Shown: piece by piece, positions 42,421-53,600 of the stretch | Numbering within the stretch: position 1 is the stretch's first letter | How the letters are laid out: each line of letters opens with the position of its first letter | Source of the DNA: Lineus longissimus | Taxonomy: Eukaryota; Nemertea; Pilidiophora; Heteronemertea; Lineidae | NCBI RefSeq assembly: GCF_910592395.1 | Contig: NC_088310.1 | Coordinates: forward strand, 21,273,501 to 21,337,500 | DNA length: 64,000 nucleotides | Direction of reading: 5' to 3' | Program-made: the position numbers and the translations under genes | The notes under the pieces: generated by a model | What the model was told of the DNA's origin: nothing | What the model saw: only the letters and a program-made list of their open reading frames with translations | Databases searched by the model: none

Positions 42421-43180
42421 ACCTGAGATATGCGCCCATGATATTATGACGCCTATATACGGTGAATCCATGGTGAAAATGCCTATAGATTTACTTCCAT
42501 AAACGCACAAAAATTACAATATTTCATGAGGACACCCCACGATTACTCTTGACACCACACAATATCCGCTGTATGGTGGGAGGTTTCCACTATAAGGCCT
42601 CAAGGCCGACAAGTTTATAAGCAGGCTCAGAAATTTTGATAATTGCTCAGAAATTCAATGAAGTGCGGATATTATTTGACAATAGCAGTCATAAACCAGT
42701 TTATCATTCATAGAATATGCTTAGGCCTACATGTATCATGATTAAGGTTATTAGCAATAGCATTAGATATCTGTGCCATCTGATAGTAGGCTAAGGCGTT
42801 GTTTTCATCGCCGAGAATCAACTGTTGGATTTTTAGCCATTAGAGGTGGTACAAGAAAGCCAAGGAACAATATTTTTTCGACTGGTGAGTAAACGATATA
42901 TAAATGTAAAGTTTAGTCGGTATTGATATACCGGTATAGTTCATTGTATATTGCGCTACAGAAGTGTCTCGGTGATGGTGGCAATATTTTCCAACCAGTA
43001 TATCCTCTAATTCTCAGGCAGAAGTATCCGTCATATCATATAGATTCTACTGATGGCCGTATATCCGTGTTGTACACTCAGGACACAGTGGACCGGCCTC
43101 GTTCCTCACCCTAACTTAGGATGACGCGATGGGCTGCCCATATCTGTCGTGACTGTGATCCTCATTTCTTTTCCTTCCCC
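42421..43180. promoter_or_regulatory. Intergenic region before the cyclase-family gene
   Basis: This interval separates the divergent calmodulin and cyclase-family genes. A TTCCTTCCCCAG acceptor directly before the cyclase ATG (exon begins GAGAAAATG) shows that an upstream non-coding exon, and hence the promoter, lies within or before this stretch. Its position is not evident. Confidence 0.3.
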
Positions 43181-43188
43181 AGGAGAAA

Positions 43189-44378
43189 ATGCAAACGAAA
43201 TATCCCGGGTGCGTGTTCCTTGCCGTTATAGGCATTGTGACGAGTGTGCCAATTAAGATGGCAGACAATGTCCTCGACCTCAGCTACGATTACGTCAACA
43301 AGGTTATGCCCTACTTCCCTGGCAACAAAGCATTCAACCTCAAGCCCGTATTCAAGGGAACAGTAACTGTTGATGGCTTCAAGAAAATGTAGTATGTATA
43401 GCTTATATATATATCACCGGACTGTTTATACCATAAATGAGTAACCACAGATCTATCGTTTCAAATTGGGTCTCCATGCAGTTATACTCGTAACATAAAT
43501 AATGGGCAATCTCCCTCTGACAAATTGCTTCATGATCAGAACAACAACTACTGAATAATCTAAGCCTGAGAGCATCGTTGAAACTGCAACAAAGCCAGTT
43601 AAAGCGCAACTGTCACGAGTCAATCACCACGACTACTATGGCCGACTATGAAGTAAGATGATATGATGGCCATCTATCCGAAAATTTCCGTATCATGGTT
43701 TAGCTTATTGTTTTCAGTACTGCAAGGAATGAGTTTGAAACCGCTGAGCACGGAGGAACCCATTACGATGCTCCAAGCCATTTCTGCAACACTCCGAAAT
43801 GCTGGTACCCAGAGGACATCCCCGTCAGTATGTTCTACGGAGAAGCTTGCGTGGTAAATGTGGCAGAGAGCGCGAACAAGACACCAAATTATGGCCTGTC
43901 CGTCAATGACCTCATGACCTACGAACGCAAGTATGGAAAAATCCCTCAAGGTGCTTATGTCATCATGTACTCAGGTTGGGGAAAGTACTTCGACAACAAA
44001 ACTGCTTACATGGGTCATGAGACGGATATGGATATGATGGCGTGGCCATCTTTTTCTCCCCAAGCGATGAAATGGCTCCTTGATGAGCGAGACATCAAAG
44101 GCATTGGCGTCGACTCGCTCTCACTGGATGTCCCCAGCCTCAAATACAAACTGACACATATCTTGGCCATGGGACGCAATAAGATCGGATATGAGAATCT
44201 CGCCAATGTGGAGAAAATGCCCGCACGGGGAGCTACCATCGTCGCATTCCCAATGAAGATCAAAGGTGGCACTGGCGGTCCGGCGAGAGTTGTCGCAATG
44301 TGGAATGGCAGCACTAGGACGACTGTCAACATACTCAGCCTCGTTATAGCTGCTCTTTCCGTCATCATTTACTTTTAG
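43189..44378 (+). CDS. Cyclase-family (kynurenine-formamidase-like) hydrolase, secreted and probably GPI-anchored
   Basis: Exons 43189..43391 and 43718..44378 join as TA|T in phase 2 and encode 287 aa. The donor is TA|GTATGT and the acceptor TTTTCAG. Residues 79-90 carry the metal-binding signature of the cyclase family (PF04199), HGGTHYDAPSHF. Further family blocks are GVDSLSLDVPS, NKIGYENLANVE and a GGTGGPARVVAM end, preceded by KI. Members hydrolyse small amides, such as N-formylkynurenine or isatin, using a bound metal. A hydrophobic N-terminus (about residues 8-20) looks like a signal peptide. After a NGSTRT segment the protein ends in a hydrophobic tail with no charged residue (NILSLVIAALSVIIYF), which suggests GPI attachment or a C-terminal membrane anchor on the outer cell face. 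The substrate is unknown. Poly(A) signals lie at 44851 and 44884. Confidence 0.88.
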
Positions 44379-44922
44379 TCGGGCACTTCACATTACAGAA
44401 TTCTAAAACTACTGAACCTTTTTGCTTTATAATCTCACAGTAATCCCCCAGAAACTTTCTTTCGCACCGTTAGTTACCAGTTGGCCATACCAGAGACTAC
44501 AGTCATTAATTTTATGCAAACAGAAAACAACAAGCCTCTTCTTTCTTCAGTTTTATTGGAAAAAACACAACTTAACAAAGTGAATGTGCCCGTGTCCTGC
44601 GTTTGCACGGCAGCGCATGTGAGTGTGCAACATATCGATGTGTGTTGGACTGATATGACATCAAAGAACGATGGAACGAACGGATTATTTGCAAGTCCAA
44701 AGGATTTCCCGAAGACAACTCCACAATGCATGTCGTTTGCACCCTAGTCGTATACGTACAACGTAAGCCTATAAACTGAGGTTCTTTTTGAGACACCCAT
44801 TTCAACATTATTTACTTTTCAGTCCAGCACCCGTTGTAGAACCATCAATTAATAAACGAAACATGATTCAATCATCAAATTGAAATAAAAGAACAATGTT
44901 CCTAACTGAAGTTGCTCAGTCG
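44379..44922. terminator. Convergent 3' region of the cyclase-family and GPCR genes
   Basis: Plus-strand AATAAA hexamers at 44851-44856 and 44884-44889 could end the cyclase-family transcript, and a minus-strand AATAAA at 44552-44557 could end the GPCR transcript. If so, the two 3' UTRs overlap by about 300 bp as natural antisense. Open frames here are short and unsupported. Confidence 0.4.
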
Positions 44923-46131
44923 TCATAAACTAGTTGATTGTCTTAAAGTACCATCCGTACTTGCAACCTGTAGAGCGTCCTCATCCGAACCTTTACGCGC
45001 CCCGCAAAACAACGCTCTCGGGGAAAGCGGCGACCGTTTCACTATCGTCCAGTCGAATCTAGGCTTCACGTTTTCCTCAGAGACCACGTTGCCATATTGT
45101 TCTGGCTCCGGCCGAGGCGTGGCAGGCAGAATATTTGTGAAGCTCTTCGACCGGCATCCCGTCGTTTGCTTGATATTGAGCATTTCTTGGACGTTTGGAT
45201 TTCTAACTGCATATAAATACGGATTCATTGCACGAATAGTCCATGTCACAATCAGAGCGATTGCATCTGTGGTGGAAGTCATGAGTATGTCTGTGGTAGC
45301 TTCTAGCAGGGCCATTATCAAATATGGCAGCCAACATACGGTAACCATGGCAATCATTATTAGCACAGTTGTAGCAGTTCTCATTTCGCTTTGGAAGATG
45401 AGACTTTGAGCTTGGCTTGACGCAGGACGGATCTGTTTGTCATTTGTCCGAATTGTCCGAAAGATTGCGCCAAAGCAATACAGCATCAGGATGCATGGTA
45501 TTCCAAAACACATGGAAATGGTAACGGAGGTGTATACCAATCCAAACTTGGACGACCTGACGTGAAATAGATACATGCAGTGATTGTACCCTTCCATATA
45601 AATTACTGGCTTTGTTTCCGCTGTCTCAATCAAATACCATGGCAATGAAAACACTGTTGCGCACAGCCAGACGAAAAACATGGAGACAGCTGCCCGCCTG
45701 GCCGTCAACGTACCGCCGGGGGCTTTTATAACCGAAATAAGTCTATCAACAGATATCAGCGTTATCATCAAAGTGGATCCAATACATGAAACTGACGACA
45801 AAAATCCATTGATGATGCAGAATATTTCTCCAAAGGGCCATTGGTCCATTATAAGAGAGATGACAGTGAAGGGCATACAAAGCCAGGTTGTGATCAGGTC
45901 GCTGACGGACAGAGATACAACCAGGGCATTCGTCACAGTTCTCATTTGGTAGTTCTTACAAATGATGTAAAGCACCGTAGAATTTCCCAAAGATGATATC
46001 ACGAAGATGATGATGATGAGGACGGCTTTAATGACATTGCAAAGTGTGTTGTCAGCGTTCGCGGACCATGTCGGGGTAGTAACGCCCGGTGATCCGGTCG
46101 TTTGTCCAATAGTAAAAGATAATGCGCTCAT
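44923..46131 (-). CDS. Class A (rhodopsin-like) orphan G-protein-coupled receptor
   Basis: A single exon encodes 402 aa with seven hydrophobic segments at about 33-57, 67-91, 103-127, 147-168, 196-220, 252-277 and 288-310. Class A hallmarks are present: G-N in TM1 (N50), D78 in TM2, C105 and C185 for the TM3-ECL2 disulphide, W155 in TM4, P212 in TM5, CWLP (266-269) in TM6 and NPYLY (303-307) in TM7. The TM3 end is DRL (129-131) instead of DRY. Position 3.32 is Ser112, not Asp, so it is not a typical aminergic receptor. The extracellular N-terminus is short (about 32 residues) and has no N-X-S/T sequon. The closest familiar relatives may be GPR45/GPR63-type orphans, a weak guess. Ligand and G-protein are unknown. 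Confidence 0.9.
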   Translation of the reverse strand: MSALSFTIGQTTGSPGVTTPTWSANADNTLCNVIKAVLIIIIFVISSLGNSTVLYIICKNYQMRTVTNALVVSLSVSDLITTWLCMPFTVISLIMDQWPFGEIFCIINGFLSSVSCIGSTLMITLISVDRLISVIKAPGGTLTARRAAVSMFFVWLCATVFSLPWYLIETAETKPVIYMEGYNHCMYLFHVRSSKFGLVYTSVTISMCFGIPCILMLYCFGAIFRTIRTNDKQIRPASSQAQSLIFQSEMRTATTVLIMIAMVTVCWLPYLIMALLEATTDILMTSTTDAIALIVTWTIRAMNPYLYAVRNPNVQEMLNIKQTTGCRSKSFTNILPATPRPEPEQYGNVVSEENVKPRFDWTIVKRSPLSPRALFCGARKGSDEDALQVASTDGTLRQSTSL

Positions 46132-47297
46132 TTTGGGACATGTCGTCCTTAATTCGTCTTCCTCATGTGCGTATAACTACACACTGATATCCGATTCGGG
46201 AAAACCAATGGGTTTATTTCGTCCTCGATTTCCATAGTTCAGTCCAGAAACTGTCCTTGACATCAGAGCTGGAGGACTGATGACGATGATGATGATGTTG
46301 ATGAAGAAATTGAATCTTTCTGGCGCGAATTACATCTTTAAAGCGAAACCTTTTTCGAACATAACATCGCATCTGTTACACCAGCCGGCAAGCCAATTCA
46401 ATATGTCAAAAACGAAATTCGCTCATTCAAGTACTTTAGTATAACCATCTCCGTTTATACTGCCGTTATTTACAGAGGTTGCGCATCGTTCACGACATCC
46501 ATTCCGACTTCGCTGAGCTTTGAGAGTCGTCAGATGACAACTTCGGGGGCGTAATCGTGCGCAACCTCCTAATATATAATACCACCCTGCAACAGAAACT
46601 GATTAATGGCCAGCAGTGACTCATAGACAGGTCCTTGGTCCTGCAGAGTCGTCTTGTTGTTCCAGTTGGCGCAATCTCATGGCTCGAGACAAAGTTCACA
46701 TCTCCCATGCCATGCACCAAGGATAGTTGCCAGCAACGACAGTGCTTGCTCTGCAGTGTGGGGGGCGCCTGGTGTCACCGGAACCTGAAACATATACATG
46801 TGAACAGAATATGAGAGGTCATGAAATATCAGGGACATCCGCATGAAGTTCTGCAGAGTTCCTCAGTCTTGTTTATCATGTCATCATGTTATCATGTTAT
46901 CATGTCATGGCTTATTACGCGAACGTTTCGAAAAAAAGAGCAGGTCACAACCAAAAACGCAATCTCTCTCTTGCACACGGCTCAACGACAATACACAAGG
47001 GCGAATGGCTAAATCTCCAATCGTCTTTTTAATGATTCTGCATCGATTTAATGATCTGAGGTACCGGTCGATTAAGAGACAATCAGAATATTTGAGAGAC
47101 ACACCAACTGTCTATTGATCACGGGACACTTGGTGTAAACGGAAACGACAATGATTGTCCTTGCGGAATGATGTTAGGGATACGGTCGCAGTGGCCAGGG
47201 CTTGTCTACAAGGCCTTGAGATCACAAAATATCTTTAACAAAGGTCTGTCAGATATTAAGGTACAGAAAGGTTTATCGTGCGCTAATGCTATGACCT
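46132..47297. other. GPCR upstream region, no gene seen
   Basis: No exon is supported. A GAT/GATGAT-rich run lies near 46270 and an (ATCATGTT)n run lies at 46875-46909. The GPCR promoter is presumably within the first kilobase but shows no clear TATA box. Confidence 0.35.
46875..46909. repeat. (ATCATGTT)n microsatellite
   Basis: About four imperfect copies of an 8-bp unit occur in tandem (ATCATGTCATCATGTTATC and onward). Simple-sequence DNA with no coding meaning. Confidence 0.7.
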
Positions 47298-47349
47298 CCC
47301 CCCCCCCCCCCCCATCACCACCACCACCACCACCACCATCACCACCAGC
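47298..47349. repeat. C16 run followed by (CAC)n microsatellite
   Basis: A run of 16 C (47298-47313) passes into a CACCAC/CATCAC repeat. In one frame it reads as poly-Pro, which is an artefact. Assembly length may be unreliable here. Confidence 0.9.
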
Positions 47350-47970
47350 TAAATACGCATAGCAAAATAACCTGGGAAATACACAAAGGGTATCCCGGCC
47401 CCTCCCCCGCCGTTAAAATGCTATCGTCACTAAATCATCGTTTTCAAAAGCGCACTTCCATTATGAACTCGTCAAACTCTGATTTTTAAAATAACGTCAT
47501 GACTAATATTGCTTGACGATGAACTTTGCAAAACTAAAAGGTGGCTTTTGCATCTTTTTTCGACACTATTGTGTTTATTGTTGTAGTCGTGATAAATTGT
47601 TATTGCACGTTTTGTTGACTGTGTAATGGGTTTACTTTGTTACTGTTTGTTACAAAATCCAGGGCCCGGCTAGGTCGATTTACGCGCTTCGGGAAAACAT
47701 GGGACAAAATTTTAAAAGGGATGGACGCGCGCACCGCCTCCGTCTCCCCGGGCCGTCTCCCCTCTATGTCCGCGGAATCAATGGTTCGAACATTCATATT
47801 TTCTCACCGGCATCCTCCATTCAGGTTTCGGCTAGCCGAAAATCCTTCGGCCTAAGTGTTAGCTGGTGGACGGAGAGAGTCGAGTTTGCAGTTGGTACAT
47901 GTATAATCGAATATGATGGATATTTCGACAAAATGGATCCCCCACTTTTTCAGACCACCCACATGGTCTC
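47350..47970. other. Intergenic, no gene seen
   Basis: Locally GC-rich near 47.65-47.85 kb, with short overlapping open frames on both strands and no splice support. It precedes the 3' end of the LINE fragment. Confidence 0.35.
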
Positions 47971-48240
47971 CATCAATCAATCAATACATATTATTTATAT
48001 AGCGCCCCAATTACTCCGCAGGAGAGTATTCTGGGGCGCTATCCCTCCCGTAGGCAGCTGCAAATAGGTGGGCCTTCAGGAGGGACTTGAAACCTTCAAT
48101 GGAATCGGCATGGTGGACGCTCGTCGGCAGCTGATTCCACAGTCTTGGAGCAGCTGCCGAGAATGAGCGTCCACCGAGAGTTGGATGCTTGAACCGGGGA
48201 ACCTCCAGGAGCATCTCAGATTCAGATCAAAGGCCAGAGC
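47971..48240 (-). mobile_element. 3' end of a CR1/L2-like LINE
   Basis: The minus strand (48214 down to 48011) encodes the C-terminal tail typical of many non-LTR retrotransposon ORF2 proteins: FKHPTLGGRSFSAAAPRLWN, then LPTSVHHADSIEGFKSLLKA and HLFAAAYG. It ends with a stop, then a short GCGCTATATAAAT tail and a (TGAT)n run at about 47.97 kb. All upstream ORF2 domains are missing, so this is a strongly 5'-truncated dead copy. Confidence 0.75.
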
Positions 48241-49215
48241 GCCCAGTTCTTTTTAATTGAATCATGGATCTGAGGGAGACCCTAAAGAGAGACAGCTGAG
48301 TTGAGTAGGCTTTTTAAACGTAGTCAATCACAAGACCCCGTTGACTACCTGATTGACAGGAGAAAGCCGAGTTTACAGCATAGGAGATGATACTGGAATG
48401 GGGTGGATATCTTGATACTATGGGATGCATTGAGAAGAAGACACCATTGAACTCAAATTTCAAAAGGTTACACCGCACGGCAAGTAAGATACTTACCCTA
48501 CGATTAGGCGCCTAAGGAACAACTCACCTGAAATGATGCTAAGCCCGTCGTAACGTTCAATCAATAGATGCCTCTCTCAGTCCAGGACACAATGGCGTTG
48601 ATCAATCCCCGCAACAGGTGGCAACACTTCGTCGTTTACACAAAAAATGAGACAGCATCAGGCAGGACGACCCTGATGTTGAGATGACAGGTCGGGCATC
48701 AAGATCTTCGTGGATTGTGATGTCGTCACAGGACAAGTCAGATGTGACAATAATGCATACTATCTGGTATAAACACCTTGCACCAACAACATTCGACACT
48801 TCGTTCAACCGAGTTTTGCAATCGGTCGCCATGGAAACCAATCGGCTTTTACGCAGACGACGCCGATCGATGGTTCTGGCAAATGTTTGGTTGCTGCCGC
48901 CCATAATAACAACGTTTATCTACCATTCATTGCACTGTTCAATCACAAGGGATTTTGATCGTCAGTTTCCCACATGGCAAATTAGCTGAAACGCTCATTA
49001 GATCCATTTGCCTATTCTGATATAACATCGTAAAAATCTGACACCTTGATGATCAGTATAATATATAGGGAGAGCCAACATGTGGATTTCCCGTGTGACT
49101 GATGCCGTGTTGGGTTAATTGTCGTTGTCATGATAGCACCCAGTTGCGCAAGTAGCCTATACTAATTGTGTAATCTAACTGGAATGATCCTAAACTGCCC
49201 ATCTCAATTCGTCTT
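48241..49215. other. Intergenic, no gene seen
   Basis: No supported exon. Opposing open frames of about 100 codons overlap at 48.6-48.99 kb and carry no motif. Confidence 0.35.
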
Positions 49216-49870
49216 TGGCTTAGCATGAGACCTTGGGAAAGTCACTTCACTGTCTTAGTGCCTGACCTGGAAATAACATCGAATATGTCTCACGTCTCAG
49301 TTACCGATCTGAAATGGCTGTGAGTGTAACAAACTATGTGTCAGAGACTATAACAACCTCTCTCTGACTCCGTAAAGACATTGTCACAACCTCTAGATCA
49401 TGTTGAGAATGAGATGTTTCTTACAGAAGACATAGTCACAACCACCTCTTTAATTCACTTCCCTGCCTTAGTGACCTATCTGGAGTGATTATTGGGCAGG
49501 ACACACCTCTGCCTTTAGCGACATATTTGGAATGATCATTAGGCAGGACACTTCTCTGCCTTAGTGACCTATCTAGAATTGTTATTAGTCAAGACACTTC
49601 TCTGTCTTAGTGACCTATCTGATATGATCATTGGTCAGGACACTTCTCTGCTTTTGTGACCTATCTGGAGTGATCATTGGCTTGTGATAGACCTGGAATT
49701 GACCGTCTGGGCAAGTTGCTTCTATGCCTAAATCACGAACCTGGAATGAATCCTGGGCAAGTCACTTCTCCACCTTCAGTTTCCAATCTGCAATGGACAA
49801 AGAGTATGTATCTTCTCAGCCTCAGCGACCAATCTGGAATGGACCATGGACAAGACTTCCCAGTCTCTAC
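49216..49870. repeat. ~47-bp minisatellite, best preserved at 49.47-49.69 kb
   Basis: The block ACCTATCTGGAGTGATCATT, then GGKCAGGACACTTCTCTGCC and TTAGTG recurs about five times between 49470 and 49690 at a spacing of about 47-50 bp. More diverged copies (TCTGGAATGA...CAAGTCACTTCTC) extend to about 49216 and 49870. It is distinct in sequence from the 48-bp array at the end of the window. Confidence 0.75.
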
Positions 49871-50692
49871 CCATCAGAGACTGTCACAATCTGTTCACAG
49901 TTCATATTTGAAGACATTGTCACAACTCCTGACCACTTTGAGAATGGGATCGTTTGTTGTACTGTCAAATTTGTCCATCCAGTTTTCATGTCAGCTTCTC
50001 CGACTCGGCAAAATGTAAGCATAAATGGTCACAACGACTTGCACAAATACACAAATACACATGAACTTACTGACATACAAGATGGAAAAAACCCATTGTT
50101 TTGCCACCCGATTTTATTGGACAAATAACCCATCATAGCAGTGAAGGTATAAAGCCCCTCGAGGCTTACATAAAGAAGCAAACTGTATTCAATTATAATG
50201 GATGATAATGGTGGTACCTTCACTGTGCACCCAAAGTGAATCAACAAGCTCACATCAAGAATAAGCTGTAGTTTGGTACAATTTAATGTACCTAGTTAGT
50301 TACCTCAAAATGAAATACACAATACATTAAGCACACGTATTAACATACCATAAATATTTACAGGATGAATGTCAATGTCATCTAAAGTGACTAGAACATG
50401 GGGAAAGAAATGGTGATGATTTTTAACACCTGTCATTGATGGGGTTCAGATCTCAGTACGATCACAGCCATTTTGTCTTTGTGTCCTTGTACAAGGCACT
50501 TAATCCAAATATTTGCCGCTCAAATATAGGATACTCTGAGGGAGATGAGGTTGAGCCGCAATGAACAGTTTATAGCTTGGCTAATGATATGGCAAAGCAC
50601 TCCACAACTTCTCGGCCTCAATTTCAAGTCTGTTTATAGAGACTATCACTCAATTCTAAATAAACAAAGTATCCAGAATATTCAAGTCCGCA
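49871..50692. other. 3' flank of the KLHDC2-like gene
   Basis: AT-rich DNA. A minus-strand AATAAA at 50113-50118 could end the KLHDC2-like transcript about 580 bp after its stop. Nothing else is supported. Confidence 0.35.
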
Positions 50693-53600
50693 TTATGAGA
50701 TTGCACAACCTAAATGAGAGCCACGTCGTTTGTTACGTCCATTTTCTTTTTCTTCATCATCGTTTCCCAGGGATATTGCATTTTCTAAACGAAGCACCAA
50801 AATATCACGGAGAGATTTGGGGAGGCTCTCCCACTCTCCTTGTAAACAGTCTCTGTGCTTAAAAACTACATCCAGGGAAGATCTGAAACAGATTAAGAGT
50901 GTTTTAGGTTTGGAATCACTTGCTGGACAATGTGGTACGGTGTGAAGAATGAGAAAGAACCAAGCCTTTACAACTAGAAAAGACAGAAGAGAATGGAGGA
51001 GTTTTTTCTGGGCGGTTGGCATCACAGGAATGAGAGATTAGTATAGACTTTCCATTCTATACTGAATCCAATATGATGAAAGGTTTTAAAGAGGACATGG
51101 TTTAGCTCTTGTTAACGTCTCTTCAATTGAAATGTTGCTCACCTGACCAATGTCCTTGGTGAAAGCCTGAAGACAAGGGTTTCGTTTGTGTGAACCTGAA
51201 ACAAAGATGATGAACTTAGATGACTCAACCAATAAATCAACTGGAGCCTCTCCCGAACATCTGCAGCAAGTGGGAGAGTGCATGACTAAGATTATGGGGT
51301 GATATAGTCAGTGTGGGTCAAGCTCATGAAATTTCAGTATTACGCAGAAATTCTTACCGGTGTTTGTGCATCCAGTATATTATTACAACAGCCACCAAAT
51401 ATCAGTATATCGCCATTATTACATCGACTAGATGTATGCCATAATCGATGTTTGTTGGCAGCCACTGGAAGCTGTCGCCAGCGACACTTATCTACATCTA
51501 AGACCCATGCTTCACCTGAAGAGACAATAAACATTCCTTAAAAACGATTACCGAATAAGTGAATACACAGAGACCAGGTAGAGCTGATGATAAACTGCTT
51601 GTGACCTGAAATTTCACCTACAGATTTCCATTTTTTGTGTTGTCTTCTGTCTTCCAGCATCAAATGTCTCTCTCAATCAGGAGTCATCACCTATCATTGT
51701 ATAGCATTATGGTGTAACTTACTTAGGGGTTCCTTTTCTTGAGTAAAGCCTCCATACATAAATAACTCGGTCTGTGTGATTTTTGAAAAGGTGTGCCACG
51801 TTCGACCAACTGGAATTGGTTCATTCTGCGTACTGAAAGGAAAGTTCTCACTGAATAATTCACTGCCAATTTTTGCTCCGATGATCAATACAAAATTGAG
51901 GTTAGTTTTATGAAAAGCAAATCTTTATGTATCAGTTTGTTGATTCCAATTGTAAATCTTACAATGGTCAGTCGGCTTATCACAACCTCAGACAATTCCA
52001 AACTAGCCTTGTGACAACTACTTACAGTTGTGTCCAAGACATTCCATCAAGATCTAGATAATGTAAGTCATTCAGTCGAATCTCTTTATTTCTTCCACCA
52101 AATATGACGACACGATCGTCTAATTTTGCCACAGCCATTGCTGCCCTCGGACTTGGAGCCATCCCCTGTGATAGAAAAGGTAAATCTTATTTCAAATCAA
52201 GGAGTTCAAGACAGATTGCCATCTAGTGACATTGTCGGATACTAAACACTTTATCCATACTGACTGAAGCTCAGAAGTCAGGTCTTTGAGAAAATTTTAG
52301 GAAATTAATGGCAAAACAGAGTTGCTTGATAACTATTACACCAAATTTCATTGTGACCAGAAACCAAATTTGCAGGCATTTCGACAGGAGGTGACATCCT
52401 CATGATGTGATAAGATAGGTAGGCTCAGATAAAGAATGGGACTCGCAGAAATCCTTTGCAAAAGTAGGACTAGGACGCCTGCAAAATAATAATACTTACT
52501 GAGCATGCTGGATTTTTCCAAGAGTGTGTTGGGATGTCATACTCGAGTATCTGGTTATTCCATCCTCTGACATAAGACTGTAAACAGAGGTAGAGATACA
52601 CATTCATGATGGCAGTCTATCCCCTCAGGAAAAATAACTGGAAGTTTTAGGACAAAATCAGAGCTATTTGTTTACAATAATGCCAAGGATGGGAACTGAA
52701 ATTTCTTCAAACCAACTGCCAAGGAGTCGTACAAATCTGCTTATCACTCATCAAGAGTTAAAGTGACTCATCGCACCAAAAACAGAACAGGCCAGTCAAC
52801 TATTTTTAAAAATGACAAGTACCAGGCTTGACTGTATCACTGCAAAAGCACAAATATAATAAATGGCATCTAACAGTTTCATTGAAACAAAATTGAATAT
52901 GCACTTACAAAATACGTGGTGCTTGCATCTAACTCAAACTGGCCATGATCAGAAAGGTAATGGTAGGTTGGAGGACCAAATCCTCCAAAAACATATAACC
53001 TGAAACAGTAAATGAAAATAATCATGTTTTTCAACATCATCTACTGCACAAACAATGTATCTGGTGGAAATTCGTGATGTTTCTGACAGACATCTACTTC
53101 ATATTCCTCTTATTTTTAATTCTGAGGTTCACTCACTCCAATATAGGAGATAAAAATCAATGAATGATAAGCTTCTGAAATGCCCTTTTATTCTTTTACT
53201 TTTTCAAGAAGGCTCTCAACCAATACTTACTTATTTTTGTAATCCCATACTGAATGTTTATCACGGGGCGATGGCAGAAAATCCTGTGCACACTCAGACA
53301 CAAGATTCACCCATCTCAATGTCTTTAAATCAAGGCAATGAATCTGATTGACATTCTGGGAGCGTGAGAAGCCACCAAATATGTACAATTTGTTGTCAAC
53401 CACTGTCGCTGCAGCCCCAGATGTACCCTTCGGTGATCGACCCTGTGTCTCTTTACGAAACCTGTAGAGAAAATACTGTCAAAATCAAAAAGCAAATATG
53501 CCATCGGCAAATTGGATCTCTAATGGAATCCTTCATGGGATATACCCGGCTGCATTCAAAGGGAGAAGAACACCATCAGATTCAGGGTGGATATCATCAG

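Noticed and set aside
44015-44368. 117-codon minus-strand frame
   Set aside because: Antisense of the second cyclase-family exon.
47168-47362. Proline-rich plus-strand frame
   Set aside because: The proline tract comes from the C16/(CAC)n microsatellite.
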